DNA of 64,000 nt from Leptolyngbya sp. SIO1E4 (lineage in GTDB: Bacteria; Cyanobacteriota; Cyanobacteriia; Phormidesmidales; Phormidesmidaceae), in the NCBI GenBank assembly GCA_010672825.2, contig JAAHFU020000002.1, positions 1,996,001 through 2,060,000 of the forward strand, written 5' to 3'. Below, in pieces: positions 39,021 to 47,773 of this stretch. Made by a program: the position numbers and the translations under genes. Numbering within the stretch: the stretch's first letter is position 1; the number at the start of each line of letters is the position of its first letter. The notes under the pieces were generated by a model. It was given only the letters and a program-made list of their open reading frames with translations, made no database searches and was not told the DNA's origin.

Positions 39021-40403
39021 CTATTTCACTGAAGATGATTGGCTAAATACTGGATAATCCCAGGCGTCTACTTCCGGGCTGAGTAACCCCACCCCCATGC
39101 TGATTTTGACTGGAATCGCAGGTAAGCTTAAGCCTTGCTGTAGACCTTTGACCATCAGGGCCAAAATTTCAATCAGTTTCGGATCCCAGCGTTCCCCTTG
39201 CTCACTCTGGCAGGTTTCCAGGGCTGAGACTAGGGGGTTTTCTGCCTCGGCTTGACCATGGGCAACCACCTGCCCCTGAAAATAGCTTGCTAAGCCCAAC
39301 ATGCGAGACTCCAGGGGAATTTGATCGCCTGCTAAGCCAGCGGGTTGACCACTGCCGTCCCAATATTCGGTCTGATGGGTGATGATGGTGGCGATCGCCC
39401 GCAATCGTGGCATTCGCCTCAGCACCTGCGTACCTGGTACTAGAGGGCAGCTGGGTGCCGTTGTTTCAGAGAACATCTCAGGATGAAAGGGAGCGGTGCG
39501 ATGGAGCCACCCGGCCAACCGCAATCGCTGTAGCCTCCACGCCGGTAAGTCGATCAACTGACCCATCATTTCCAGCAGGGAAACCACTTCCTTGGCCGCC
39601 TCCGGATTGACCGGATCCATGATATCGACTAACTGCGCCATTCTCAGAAAGGCTTGCAGTTCGTTGGAGGTTAGATTTTGACGCAGGGCATCAGTATTCT
39701 CTGACGTCGAGCTATCGAGAACGTGTGCACGGCTGTCTTCTAGGTATTCCAGCACCCTGGCCACGGCAGCCCCAACAGCTTCGCCAGAAGCGGCCTCAGT
39801 CAAATTCGGATTGGCGGACAAAATGTCCTTGACCTGGTTTTCAAGGGTCTGCTGCAGCGCTAGATTGTAACGTCCAACATGCTGGATGGCATAATCTATC
39901 GTCTCACGCACCCGATGGGGATCAAACGTCCAAAATCCGTAAAATTTGCGCTCTAAATCCTGGGTCGGCACGCCATGAATGCCGTAGTCTTCTGGCGACA
40001 GTTCCTGACACAGCACCATTGCCGTGTAATTAGGCGACAGAATCATCAGATGCCACTCTTGGGCAACGGGATCGTCGTCTGTCAAATCAATTAGGGCTAC
40101 ATGATCTCGCTGGCTGGTAGGGTGGCTATGAAACCCCGTGTCGGGAGTCGCCATGATGACAATCTGTCGCGCGGTATCTGCGATCGCCCCATATCGCTCC
40201 GCTTCTTGCAGATACCACTTTCCCTGCTGAAACGCCGTAATCACCAGAGGCTGAGAGTCAGTTGCGAGAATGCAGTCCTCTAACGCATGGCAAAGCGCCA
40301 CCAGGGTATTTTTGTAATACACCCCAAAGTTAAGGAGAGAGAGGGCTCCTTGCTGGTGCTGGTGGCTTGTTACCAATCGCTTAAGAATTGACCCTTCAAG
40401 CAT
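39021..40403 (-). CDS. DICT sensory domain + HD-GYP-like protein
   Basis: The N-terminal part (to about residue 160) matches the DICT domain of cyanobacterial signalling proteins (GALSLLNFGVYYKNTLVALC, then QPLVITAFQQGKWYLQEAER and QEWHLMILSPNYTAMVLCQE). A helical linker leads to a C-terminal HD/HD-GYP-like domain: WLHRTAPFHPEMFS and HQTEYWDGSGQPAGLAGDQI, where the usual GYP is GQP. The first His-Asp pair of the HD is not clear, so catalysis on cyclic di-GMP is doubtful. DICT domains are thought to sense light or redox-related cues alongside GAF and phytochrome modules. The pentapeptide gene follows three bases downstream. Confidence 0.85.
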   Translation of the reverse strand: MLEGSILKRLVTSHQHQQGALSLLNFGVYYKNTLVALCHALEDCILATDSQPLVITAFQQGKWYLQEAERYGAIADTARQIVIMATPDTGFHSHPTSQRDHVALIDLTDDDPVAQEWHLMILSPNYTAMVLCQELSPEDYGIHGVPTQDLERKFYGFWTFDPHRVRETIDYAIQHVGRYNLALQQTLENQVKDILSANPNLTEAASGEAVGAAVARVLEYLEDSRAHVLDSSTSENTDALRQNLTSNELQAFLRMAQLVDIMDPVNPEAAKEVVSLLEMMGQLIDLPAWRLQRLRLAGWLHRTAPFHPEMFSETTAPSCPLVPGTQVLRRMPRLRAIATIITHQTEYWDGSGQPAGLAGDQIPLESRMLGLASYFQGQVVAHGQAEAENPLVSALETCQSEQGERWDPKLIEILALMVKGLQQGLSLPAIPVKISMGVGLLSPEVDAWDYPVFSQSSSVK

Positions 40404-40543
40404 CCCGATCTGTCTGTATCCTCAGTAATCTATTCGCCTTTGTGAACCTGACGGTGAGATGATACCCCGTCCATAACCTTTGAAGAGTCATCCTAACGGA
40501 ATTAGCTTCCCTTAGAGGCAATTCGTAAAAAAATATTGAAGTA

Positions 40544-42124
40544 TCAAGCAGAAAGTGCGGGTACCAAGGCGGGCTGCTTAGCGGGCTCGATAGGCGCTGA
40601 TAACGCCTCCTCCAGCGGGGCACGACCAAAGCGAGCTTCTAAAATATCCATCACTTCTCGACCAAAATCTTTTGGATTTTGGCGCCATGCCTGGAGACAG
40701 ACTTCCCCAAACATCGATCCCAACGGTTCTGGATTCCATAAGAGTTTGCGCGCTGTCCAAGGCATCATGCTCATGGGGTCATAATCGGGCTGCAAAATAT
40801 TGTTGTCAAAGGCATATTCCTCTAGGTGAGTGTGGGGCTGCAAGCCAATAAAGAAGATGGCAGGCTCTACCTTATCGCGCCCGAAGACGGCTTCTAACGC
40901 CCGATGGTACGCAATGGTTTGCCGAATAGTCTCGGGACGCTCATCAATAACGTTAAAGGAGTAGTTCACAGAAACCAGGTCATTAAAGCCCGCAGCCTTA
41001 AGATCCCGACAGTTTTCCAAAACGGTTCGGAGGTTATACCCCATGCGCATTTTCCGTACCAGCTCCTGAGAGCCGCTGGTAATGCCAATCTCGAAGTAGT
41101 TCATCCCCGTTTCAACCATCAGCCGACAGAGCTCTGGCGTCAGGTTGTCTGCTCGAATATAGGCGGCCCAGTGAATATCCTTCATCCCCGAGTCGACGAT
41201 CTTTTGCAGGAGTTCAACGGCATCGGCAATGTACTTACGGGCTGGAATGAATTGAGCATCGGTAAACCAGAAATTGCGGATCCCGCGATCATAGAGCTGG
41301 CGCATTTCAGCAACCACTTCGTCAGCCGGATTGATGCGAACCTTCTTGCCTTCAATAACGGTGTAAACACAGTAGCAGCAGTTGTGCGGACAGCCGCGTT
41401 TGGTTTGTACACCGACATAAAAGTCGTTTTCCTGCAAGTAGTACTGAAACTCAGGCCAGACGGTTGCGATGTAAGGGTAGTTGCAGGCCGTCTTCTCAAT
41501 GGGCGTCGGAAATTCATGAATCATGCGATCGCGGGGCGTCGTTTCGCCCACGATGTAGCAGCGCTCCCCTGAGAAGTCTTGCCGCTTTAACATTTTTTCC
41601 AGCAGGGCTTCTCCCTCACCCACCGAAATAATGACGCCCTTGGGCAGCATTTTGCCCAACTGCTCGTAAAAGACGCTGACCGCGCCCCCACCCACCACAG
41701 TCTGTACCGTTGGCTGGTGCTTCAATGCCCGCTTCAGCCCGCGCTTGATGAGCCCAGTATTGCGCCAAAGCTCAGTGTAGTAGGCCAGCGTCACCCTCAG
41801 CCCTCCCAAGGCACCGCGCAGCTTAATGAAGGGGTTGCGGGCGTAAAAAACCTCGAAAGCATGCTGTAAAGGGTTGCCCCCTCGCCCGCCTACGGGTGCA
41901 TAGATCTGAATGTCGCGCCACGAAAAGACCAACACAGTCGGCTTAAACTCATCGATACAGGCATCCATAGCCCCGCCATAGTCTAAGGGAGGCACCGCGC
42001 CCAGGTCGAAAATGCGTTGCTCGGCCGCCGGAAAGCACTTGTGTACGTGATCTGCGAGGTAAACAACCCCAATCGGGAAAATCGGGTTGCAGGGTAAGCG
42101 GACGTACAGGATGCGATCGCTCAT
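40544..42124 (-). CDS. B12-binding-type radical SAM protein (photosystem II high-light acclimation type)
   Basis: The radical SAM cluster motif is KRGCPHNCCYCVY (CxxxCxxC, about residue 245), followed by RNFWFTDAQFIPARKYIADA and IHWAAYIRADNLTPELCRLM. The N-terminal 200 residues have a Rossmann-like layout of cobalamin-binding-type (LYVRLPCNPIFPIGVVYLAD, then FKPTVLVFSWRDIQIYAPVG and TVVGGGAVSVFYEQ) but lack a clear DxHxxG, so B12 binding is uncertain. Length and sequence recall the cyanobacterial proteins annotated as photosystem II high-light acclimation radical SAM protein. The chemistry is unknown. A short gap of 140 bases separates it from the downstream DICT gene. Confidence 0.88.
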   Translation of the reverse strand: MSDRILYVRLPCNPIFPIGVVYLADHVHKCFPAAEQRIFDLGAVPPLDYGGAMDACIDEFKPTVLVFSWRDIQIYAPVGGRGGNPLQHAFEVFYARNPFIKLRGALGGLRVTLAYYTELWRNTGLIKRGLKRALKHQPTVQTVVGGGAVSVFYEQLGKMLPKGVIISVGEGEALLEKMLKRQDFSGERCYIVGETTPRDRMIHEFPTPIEKTACNYPYIATVWPEFQYYLQENDFYVGVQTKRGCPHNCCYCVYTVIEGKKVRINPADEVVAEMRQLYDRGIRNFWFTDAQFIPARKYIADAVELLQKIVDSGMKDIHWAAYIRADNLTPELCRLMVETGMNYFEIGITSGSQELVRKMRMGYNLRTVLENCRDLKAAGFNDLVSVNYSFNVIDERPETIRQTIAYHRALEAVFGRDKVEPAIFFIGLQPHTHLEEYAFDNNILQPDYDPMSMMPWTARKLLWNPEPLGSMFGEVCLQAWRQNPKDFGREVMDILEARFGRAPLEEALSAPIEPAKQPALVPALSA

Positions 42125-42734
42125 GGCAATTAAGGAGAACTCTCTCTAGTGACAGAACTATCCACCCGTTGAGCAACCTGGACGAGCCATCAACCCGTCA
42201 GCAAGCGCACTCAATGCCAACTCTGACGCTGGGGATCAGTTCATGTATCTTTACGTTTATCGTAACATCTCTCATTTTGGAGATCAGTGAGAATTTCAAA
42301 ACGGTGCATAAGACCTTTGCCAACCGCAAGATTATCTATTCTCTATGGATGGAGAGAATTATTTTGACATTGCTTTTTACCCACCGTTTTTGCCTGTAGA
42401 TAGCTAGCAAAAAAAATCAGGTTTGGGATCGTGGAGATCACACGTCATGAGATAAAGAAGATATGAAGGAATTGTGAAGAAAACATTTAGGCTTGTGGAA
42501 ACAGTTTGTTTCGTATTGTGAGACTAAATTTGAAGTTGTCTGCAGACGGCGACTTGATTGATTCATCAAGGACTACAGCCACTTTCCAAATTGATTTAAT
42601 TCGTTTAGAACCGTTGCATTTTGTGGCAACTTGTGGAGGCTTTCGAAAGGTTGGTAGTCGCGTTTACAACCGATCGGGATCAGTCGGTGTTAGCTTTCAG
42701 AGAGTTGTATATCGCAGTTCGCTCTTCGAAACTC
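42125..42734. other. Intergenic region between divergent genes
   Basis: It must hold the promoters of the radical SAM gene (minus) and the DUF1830 gene (plus). The frame of the DUF1830 gene stays open back to 42621 and reads plausibly (WQLVEAFERLVVAFTTDRDQ), so a longer protein with a TTG start cannot be excluded. Frames at 42169-42399 and 42506-42751 were not accepted. Confidence 0.45.
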
Positions 42735-43070
42735 ATGGCTCAGATCCTTGACCATCTTCCTTCTAATCAGTCGGAGCCCATTCTTTGCTGCTATGTCAAT
42801 GCTACCAGCAAGATGCAAGTGGCTCGTATCACGAACATTCAAAATTGGTATTTTGAGAGAGTCGTATTTCCAGGGCAGCGATTGATGTTTGAGGCGGTTC
42901 CTCAAGCACAGTTAGAAATTCATACGGGAATGATGGCTAGCGCCATCTTGTCTGACACAATTCCCTGTGAGCGTTTAGCGGTAGATCCTGACGAAACCAA
43001 ACCCTGGCAACAAGAAATGGCTGCTACAAGAGTGGATGATCCGAAACCCGTTGCTGCGGTTCAGTCGTGA
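42735..43070 (+). CDS. DUF1830 domain protein
   Basis: The product of about 111 residues starts MAQILDHLPSNQSEPILCCY and continues VNATSKMQVARITNIQNWYF, ERVVFPGQRLMFEAVPQAQL and LEIHTG, the signature of DUF1830, a family confined to cyanobacteria. The last 30 residues (DPDETKPWQQEM and after) are a loose tail. The function is unknown. I chose the ATG at 42735, the family's usual start, over the possible upstream TTG. A DUF4079 membrane protein gene follows 62 bases downstream, on the same strand. Confidence 0.85.
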   Translation: MAQILDHLPSNQSEPILCCYVNATSKMQVARITNIQNWYFERVVFPGQRLMFEAVPQAQLEIHTGMMASAILSDTIPCERLAVDPDETKPWQQEMAATRVDDPKPVAAVQS

Positions 43071-43132
43071 TGTCTCGGTAAGGTCATTTGAGGGCTCTGC
43101 GGTAAGCTGATTTGGAAGTTTGCCCCGCCCTT

Positions 43133-43570
43133 ATGGACTTACCTTCCTTTATCTGGCTTTGGCGTATTGCTGCATGGTCGATGGGGTTATCCTTATCGGC
43201 CTACTTTTGTCTTTTGGTCAGTGGTACCTGGTGGTTATCGGGCCGCATCATGAAAGCCCCCCGCCCCGCCTGGGTGCGATCGCTTCACATCACGTTGGGG
43301 ATCTGCCTTGTTTCTCTCGTGATCCTGCTATTGAGTATTGGCATCGTGGGCACCCTGGGCGAATATGGCTCCTTAGGTCATTCCGCTCATTTACCGACAG
43401 GGCTATTGGTCGTTACGTTAGTGGGGCTTTCCGCTTGGAGTGGTAGCCGTATTCACCCCAATCGACCCTGGGCTAGGCCTCTACACTGGGGCACCAATGC
43501 GGTGTTAGGGCTCGCGTTTACCGCTGTCACCTGGACTGGATGGCAAGTGGTGCAGAAATATTTGCCCTAG
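43133..43570 (+). CDS. DUF4079 family membrane protein
   Basis: Starting at the ATG at 43133 (MDLPSFIWLWRIAAWSMGLS) the 145-residue product has four helices: WSMGLSLSAYFCLLVSGTWW, ITLGICLVSLVILLLSIGIV, GLLVVTLVGLSAWSG and AVLGLAFTAVTWTGWQVVQ. DUF4079 proteins are found in cyanobacteria and chloroplast-bearing eukaryotes, with conserved histidines (LHITLG, HSAHLPTG, LHWGTN) that could bind haem; the role is unknown. The last seven codons plus stop are repeated twice more in frame right after the gene (see the 21-bp repeat). Confidence 0.85.
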   Translation: MDLPSFIWLWRIAAWSMGLSLSAYFCLLVSGTWWLSGRIMKAPRPAWVRSLHITLGICLVSLVILLLSIGIVGTLGEYGSLGHSAHLPTGLLVVTLVGLSAWSGSRIHPNRPWARPLHWGTNAVLGLAFTAVTWTGWQVVQKYLP

Positions 43571-43612
43571 GTGCAGAAATATTTGCCCTAGGTACAGAAA
43601 TATTTGCCCTAG
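43550..43612 (+). repeat. 21-bp tandem repeat, three copies, covering a stop codon
   Basis: The unit GTGCAGAAATATTTGCCCTA plus G occurs at 43550-43570, 43571-43591 and (with one change, GTACAG) at 43592-43612. The first copy encodes the final VQKYLP and stop of the DUF4079 protein; the others repeat the same codons and stop in frame. Confidence 0.95.
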
Positions 43613-43742
43613 CTAACCTTAGCTGAAGCGATCTGGAGCAATTAGACAGCCAGTGGCTTATCATCAAAAGATAATCACGAATAACTCAGCTGGCAGCTAT
43701 TTAATGAAAGTCATCCATTGTTTCAAAATGGCTGCTGAAAAT

Positions 43743-43885
43743 AAAAAACTGGGCTGAAGTGCTCCCTTAAGGAACCTCCAACCCAGCTAGTGCTCAAGGA
43801 GCACACGCGAGTCTACAGGATGTTTTGATGATCGCTTACGCCCCTAATAGCAACAAGGTGGAAAAGTTCAGGTAAATTCAGGTCT
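43743..43885 (-). ncRNA. Structured element, copy 1 (candidate small RNA)
   Basis: Nearly identical to 44243-44384. On the minus strand it contains the hairpin GTGCTCCTTGAGCAC, then a larger stem CTGGG..CCCAG enclosing GGTTCCTTAAGGGAGCACTT, followed by TTTTTTATTTT, a terminator-like end. GTGCTCC of the first hairpin could instead pair with GGAGCAC inside the second, so two folds compete. Strand assignment rests on the T-run. Confidence 0.55.
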
Positions 43886-44242
43886 TACTCACCTGAACTT
43901 CAGGTGAGGTTCCTGGAGTTAACGGCAAGATTTCCCCGATAATCCCAGGAGAGTACTGAAATCTAGCTCAGTTGCGACCTTCGCAAGAGACACTAAAATT
44001 AGCGTCCCTACCTATCTTCAATAGAGGAAACTGTCGGGTTGTATAGGAGATGTGGTCGGGGCGCTGCCGACCCAGGGGTTCTGAGTAAAGTTAGGGGCCT
44101 GATGTGAAGTTAGCGTCCCTGTACTCACAGAGGGCCTCAAAGATTCTATTAAGTTCTGCACATGACCTAGGGGCGAGGCAGAAACCATAATTTACCCTAG
44201 GTAAAAGTAATGACGCCGTAACGACGCCAGGCTACTTTAAAA

Positions 44243-44384
44243 CAAAAAGCTGGGCTGAAGTGCTCCCTTAAGGAACCTCCAACCCAGCTAGTGCTCAAGG
44301 AGCACACGCGAGTCTACAGGATGTTTTGATGATCGCTTACACCTCTAACAGCAACAAGGTGGAAAAGTTCAGTTAAATTCAGGG
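44243..44384 (-). ncRNA. Structured element, copy 2 (candidate small RNA)
   Basis: It repeats copy 1 with about a dozen changes, mostly outside the stems. On the minus strand the stem GCTGGG..CCCAGC is followed by TTTTTGTTTTA. The preserved GTGCTCCTTGAGCAC and GGGAGCAC again allow alternative pairing. No reading frame is conserved between the copies, so RNA is more likely than protein. Confidence 0.55.
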
Positions 44385-44575
44385 GATCCAATCCTAAAGT
44401 TCAGGTTTCCCTTGTTTAGAACGGCTTTGAGGGCTGGCTAGAGGCCTTGCTTTCCCTGGTTTATGGTCGTTTGAAGCCTTTCCCGAGGGGATGTCTCTAC
44501 TACACACGTCCAATGGCAGGAAGAGTAAGCTCATAGTGAGTCAATATAGACACTATCTTTTGAGAGCGATCGCCT

Positions 44576-44740
44576 ATGTTTTTCTCTTGTTTCTTTCCTG
44601 ACCAGACGGCCCGCGCCAACTATCGTGTCAAAAAGTTGGAAATGCTGAAGGCCATGCGAGACTCTTTAGAAGCCAGGTTGGCAGCGCTTAATGCTGCCAT
44701 TGAAACCCTAGAGCGGCAGCAAGGCACCCCTCAAGACTAA
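44576..44740 (+). CDS. Small coiled-coil protein, 54 residues
   Basis: A clean short frame encodes MFFSCFFPDQTARANYRVKK, then LEMLKAMRDSLEARLAALNA and AIETLERQQGTPQD. From residue 15 on it is a heptad-like amphipathic helix, probably a coiled coil that dimerises; the N-terminus is aromatic-rich with one Cys. The codon pattern and the helix make it a credible gene in spite of its size. The role is unknown. Confidence 0.6.
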   Translation: MFFSCFFPDQTARANYRVKKLEMLKAMRDSLEARLAALNAAIETLERQQGTPQD

Positions 44741-44952
44741 AGCGGTACTGGCGCTAGAACAGGCAGAACAGCGCTAATGTCGCATTTTTACGGATTGCTG
44801 GGGCGTACCCCCTCATGGCAAGACCGACTGGTTTATCAACTGATTGTGAGCTGGGGGGTGGATGCTAGTAGTAGGTCGCAGTCTGCTTGATCCGGGTCAT
44901 CGCCCGCCATAATAGACACGGTATCTATGGTTGAGTAAGTCTACTGTTGCCT

Positions 44953-45450
44953 ATGAAATCCCTCAGCAAACTTTTTTCTCTCGCACTTGCGATCGTTGGG
45001 TTATGTCTCTTTGTTGCCTGGGCGAGCCCTCCAGGTATGGCAGAGATAGAAGACGCTCCCAACGGCCTGGTGCAGATGCCGAGCCAGTTTACCGTGGCAG
45101 AAACCGGAGATCGGTTTGAGGCACTGCTGCAAGACCGGATGTTGACGTTGTTCTCTCGCATTGATCACGCGCAGAATGCCGCGTCTGTCGATAAAGAGCT
45201 GCGCGATACCCAACTCCTGATCTTTGGGAATCCCAATGCTGGAACTCCCCTCATGCAGTGCAGTCAAACAGTGGCGATCGACTTGCCCCAAAAAGCGCTC
45301 ATCTGGCAAGACGATTCTGAGCAGGTTTGGTTAGCGTATAACGATCCGGCATACCTTATGAGCCGTCATCGATTGACAGAGTGTGAACCTGTCGTTGAGC
45401 GTGTCAGCCAGATATTGAATGAGCTGGCAGTTGCTGCAACCCAAGATTAA
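44953..45450 (+). CDS. Exported DUF302 domain protein
   Basis: The start is the ATG at 44953 (MKSLSKLFSLALAIVGLCLF), giving a signal peptide that would be cleaved near GMA-E. The mature protein is one DUF302 domain: DRMLTLFSRIDHAQNAASVD, KELRDTQLLIFGNPNAGTPL, MQCSQTVAIDLPQKALIWQD and VWLAYNDPAYLMSRH. DUF302 proteins are widespread, bind an unknown ligand, and often occur exported or fused to other envelope proteins. It stands alone, 174 bases upstream of an ABC exporter pair on the same strand. Confidence 0.88.
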   Translation: MKSLSKLFSLALAIVGLCLFVAWASPPGMAEIEDAPNGLVQMPSQFTVAETGDRFEALLQDRMLTLFSRIDHAQNAASVDKELRDTQLLIFGNPNAGTPLMQCSQTVAIDLPQKALIWQDDSEQVWLAYNDPAYLMSRHRLTECEPVVERVSQILNELAVAATQD

Positions 45451-45624
45451 TTGCAAGCCACAAACGGCAAAATGAGCGTGTGATCGGGAAAGGTATGGAG
45501 CTGGTGGCGATAGGGCATCAGAAAATGTAGGAAGCGGGTGATCGCTGATTTCTCAGCGGTAACGGAGCACTTCGGTAGAATAATTTATGTAACGTGTGAG
45601 TCGAGCGGATTCAGGTTAGCCATC

Positions 45625-46650
45625 ATGCCCACAGCCGTCTTAGTCGAAGGTTTACAGAAGCGTTACGGCAGCGTCGAAGCTGTTAAGGACGTCTCTTTCA
45701 CAATTGCACCCGGCGAAATCTTCGGCCTTCTTGGCCCGAATGGCGCTGGGAAAACGACGACGATTCGCTGTCTGTGTACCTTAAGTACCCCGGATGCAGG
45801 CAAGGTGGAGGTCAACGGCATTTCAGTGCTTGAAAATCCCCGTCTGGCCCGCCAGTGCCTTGGCTACATTGCTCAGGAGGTGGCCCTCGATAAAGTTTTA
45901 ACAGGGCGGGAGTTGCTGCAGTTACAGGCAGACCTGTACCACATTCCCCGAAAGGTGGCCCGCGATCGCATTGAGCAAATGATTACCCTACTAGAGTTGT
46001 CTGACTGGGCCGATAAAAAGTCAGGCACCTATTCTGGAGGCTTGAAAAAGCGGCTGGATCTGGCTCTGGGGCTTCTACATCAGCCGGATGTGCTCGTCCT
46101 TGATGAACCCACCGTCGGCTTGGACATCGAAACGCGCTCAGCGGTGTGGCAGTTTCTGCGGCAGATTAAAGAGGCTGGCACCACTATCCTCCTGACGAGT
46201 CACTATTTAGAAGAAGTGGATGCCCTGGCAGATCGGGTGGCCATTATCGACCAAGGTAAGGTGATTGCGTCTGCAACTCCCAGTGCCTTGAAAGATCGGG
46301 TTGGGGGCGATCGCATTACCCTTCGCATTCGCGAATTCACCCCTGACGATGAAGCCGATACCGCTAGAGGGTTGCTGCAGCAACTCCCCTGTGTCGAAGA
46401 AGTCATCATCAACCAGGCTCAGGGCAACTCTTTGAATTTGGTCGTGACAGCCCAGTCCGATGCTCTCATGACGGTACAACAAGCTCTGAAGGATGCGGAT
46501 CTACCCACCTTTGGGATTTCTCAATCCCGTCCCAGCTTGGATGACGTGTATCTAGCCGCCACGGGACGTACCCTGATGGATGCTGAAATTGCGGCTGCAG
46601 GCAGCCGTGACCTGAAGGCAGAACGCAAGCAGGCTATGAAGGGGGCTTAA
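45625..46650 (+). CDS. ABC exporter ATP-binding protein (DrrA type)
   Basis: All nucleotide-binding motifs are visible: Walker A GLLGPNGAGKTTT, Q-loop YIAQEVALDKV, signature TYSGGLKKRLDLALG, Walker B VLVLDEPTVGLD and the switch His in LLTSHYLEEVD. The C-terminal 120 residues form the extension typical of daunorubicin-resistance-type ATPases. The ATG at 45625 (MPTAVLVEGLQKRYG) is the natural start; the frame is open 29 codons further upstream. The matching ABC-2 permease gene follows 122 bases downstream, so the two make a drug, lipid or polysaccharide exporter. The substrate is unknown. Confidence 0.95.
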   Translation: MPTAVLVEGLQKRYGSVEAVKDVSFTIAPGEIFGLLGPNGAGKTTTIRCLCTLSTPDAGKVEVNGISVLENPRLARQCLGYIAQEVALDKVLTGRELLQLQADLYHIPRKVARDRIEQMITLLELSDWADKKSGTYSGGLKKRLDLALGLLHQPDVLVLDEPTVGLDIETRSAVWQFLRQIKEAGTTILLTSHYLEEVDALADRVAIIDQGKVIASATPSALKDRVGGDRITLRIREFTPDDEADTARGLLQQLPCVEEVIINQAQGNSLNLVVTAQSDALMTVQQALKDADLPTFGISQSRPSLDDVYLAATGRTLMDAEIAAAGSRDLKAERKQAMKGA

Positions 46651-46772
46651 CGCTATCTCATTTCAGGGACTCAGTCGCTGGTCGCAACGCCCTTCTATCT
46701 ATGTAATGCACTCACGGTTAGTTTTTTCAGATTCGTTAACCCCCTCTTTACATCGCCCTATAGCAATCACCC

Positions 46773-47687
46773 ATGAGTACTACTCTGACTCCCAAATCAA
46801 AGCTTTCTATCGATAATCCCGACCTCCGTCAGTGGAAGTCCCAGGCTGGTAACGGTCATCAGGCAGCAGCGGGGCTGTTCTCTGGTGCCTTCCTACAAGA
46901 AACGGGGGCCATGACCCGACGGTTGTTTATTCAGCTCCAGCGCCGTCCATCTACGTTAGTGGCTGGGGTAATTCAGCCGATCATGTGGCTGATTCTGTTT
47001 GGTGCTCTATTTCAAAACGTGCCTCAAGGGCTCTTCGGGGAAAGCCAAAACTACGGCCAGTTTCTAGGGGCTGGCATCATTGTGTTTACGGCCTTTGGCG
47101 GAGCCCTAAATGCAGGTTTGCCGGTCATGTTTGACCGCGAGTTTGGTTTTCTGAATCGCTTCTTGGTTGCGCCCTTAGCGTCTCGCTATTCCATTGTTGT
47201 GGCTTCTGCCATTTTTATTGCCGCCATGAGCATGGTGCAAACAGCCGCCATTATTGGCCTGAGCGCTTTTCTGGGGGCTGGTTTGCCTGACCCTGTGGGG
47301 CTGGGATTGGTGGTCTTGATCGTGCTGACCCTTGTCTTGGGGGTGACTGCCCTCAGTTTAGGGCTATCTTTTGCGCTACCGGGTCACATTGAGCTGATCG
47401 CCGTCATCTTTGTCACCAACCTACCCCTATTGTTTTCGAGCACGGCTCTGGTGCCGCTGTCTTTTATGCCCCAGTGGCTGCAGGTAGTGGCGAGTGTCAA
47501 CCCTTTGACCTACGCGATCGAGCCGATTCGGTACATTTACCTCCACGCCGACTGGCACTTAGGCAGTACCGTTATGCAGGCTCCGTTTGCTACGGTTACG
47601 TTAGGGGCGGCTTTAGCAGTTTTGGTAGGTTTCTGTGCCGTATCGCTGGCACTGATTCAGCCTTTATTACGTCGTCGTATTGTGTAG
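46773..47687 (+). CDS. ABC-2 type permease
   Basis: Six membrane helices and the ABC-2 family pattern are present: TRRLFIQLQRRPSTLVAGVI, QPIMWLILFGALFQNV, FLGAGIIVFTAFGGALNAGL, REFGFLNRFLVAPLASRYSI, then LFSSTALVPLSFMPQWLQVV with NPLTYAIEPIRYIY near the C-terminus. It is the membrane partner of the upstream DrrA-type ATPase. A GGCGTA-GAT-TACGCC hairpin lies at 47725-47739 just after the gene and before the next, with no T-run. The cargo cannot be read from sequence. Confidence 0.94.
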   Translation: MSTTLTPKSKLSIDNPDLRQWKSQAGNGHQAAAGLFSGAFLQETGAMTRRLFIQLQRRPSTLVAGVIQPIMWLILFGALFQNVPQGLFGESQNYGQFLGAGIIVFTAFGGALNAGLPVMFDREFGFLNRFLVAPLASRYSIVVASAIFIAAMSMVQTAAIIGLSAFLGAGLPDPVGLGLVVLIVLTLVLGVTALSLGLSFALPGHIELIAVIFVTNLPLLFSSTALVPLSFMPQWLQVVASVNPLTYAIEPIRYIYLHADWHLGSTVMQAPFATVTLGAALAVLVGFCAVSLALIQPLLRRRIV

Positions 47688-47773
47688 GGTCAGCGATCGC
47701 AGCTAAAAATTTTTGTTAGAGTATGGCGTAGATTACGCCGATCGCAACCGTGGTGTAACCCGAGGTAATTGTT

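Larger units (their letters stand above)
43613..44575. other. Long non-coding region around the duplicated element
   Basis: Besides the two structured copies, a perfect 10-bp inverted repeat CTCACCTGAA-C-TTCAGGTGAG lies at 43888-43908, preceded by direct repeats of TTCAGGT (about 43867 and 43877). TTAGCGTCCCT occurs twice (about 43999 and 44117), each followed by an AGAGG. No open frame of protein-like composition was seen. The region could hold several small RNAs or operators. Confidence 0.45.

Noticed and set aside
40904-41572. 222-codon plus-strand frame
   Set aside because: It lies antisense to the radical SAM gene, whose motifs are intact on the other strand; no family resemblance.
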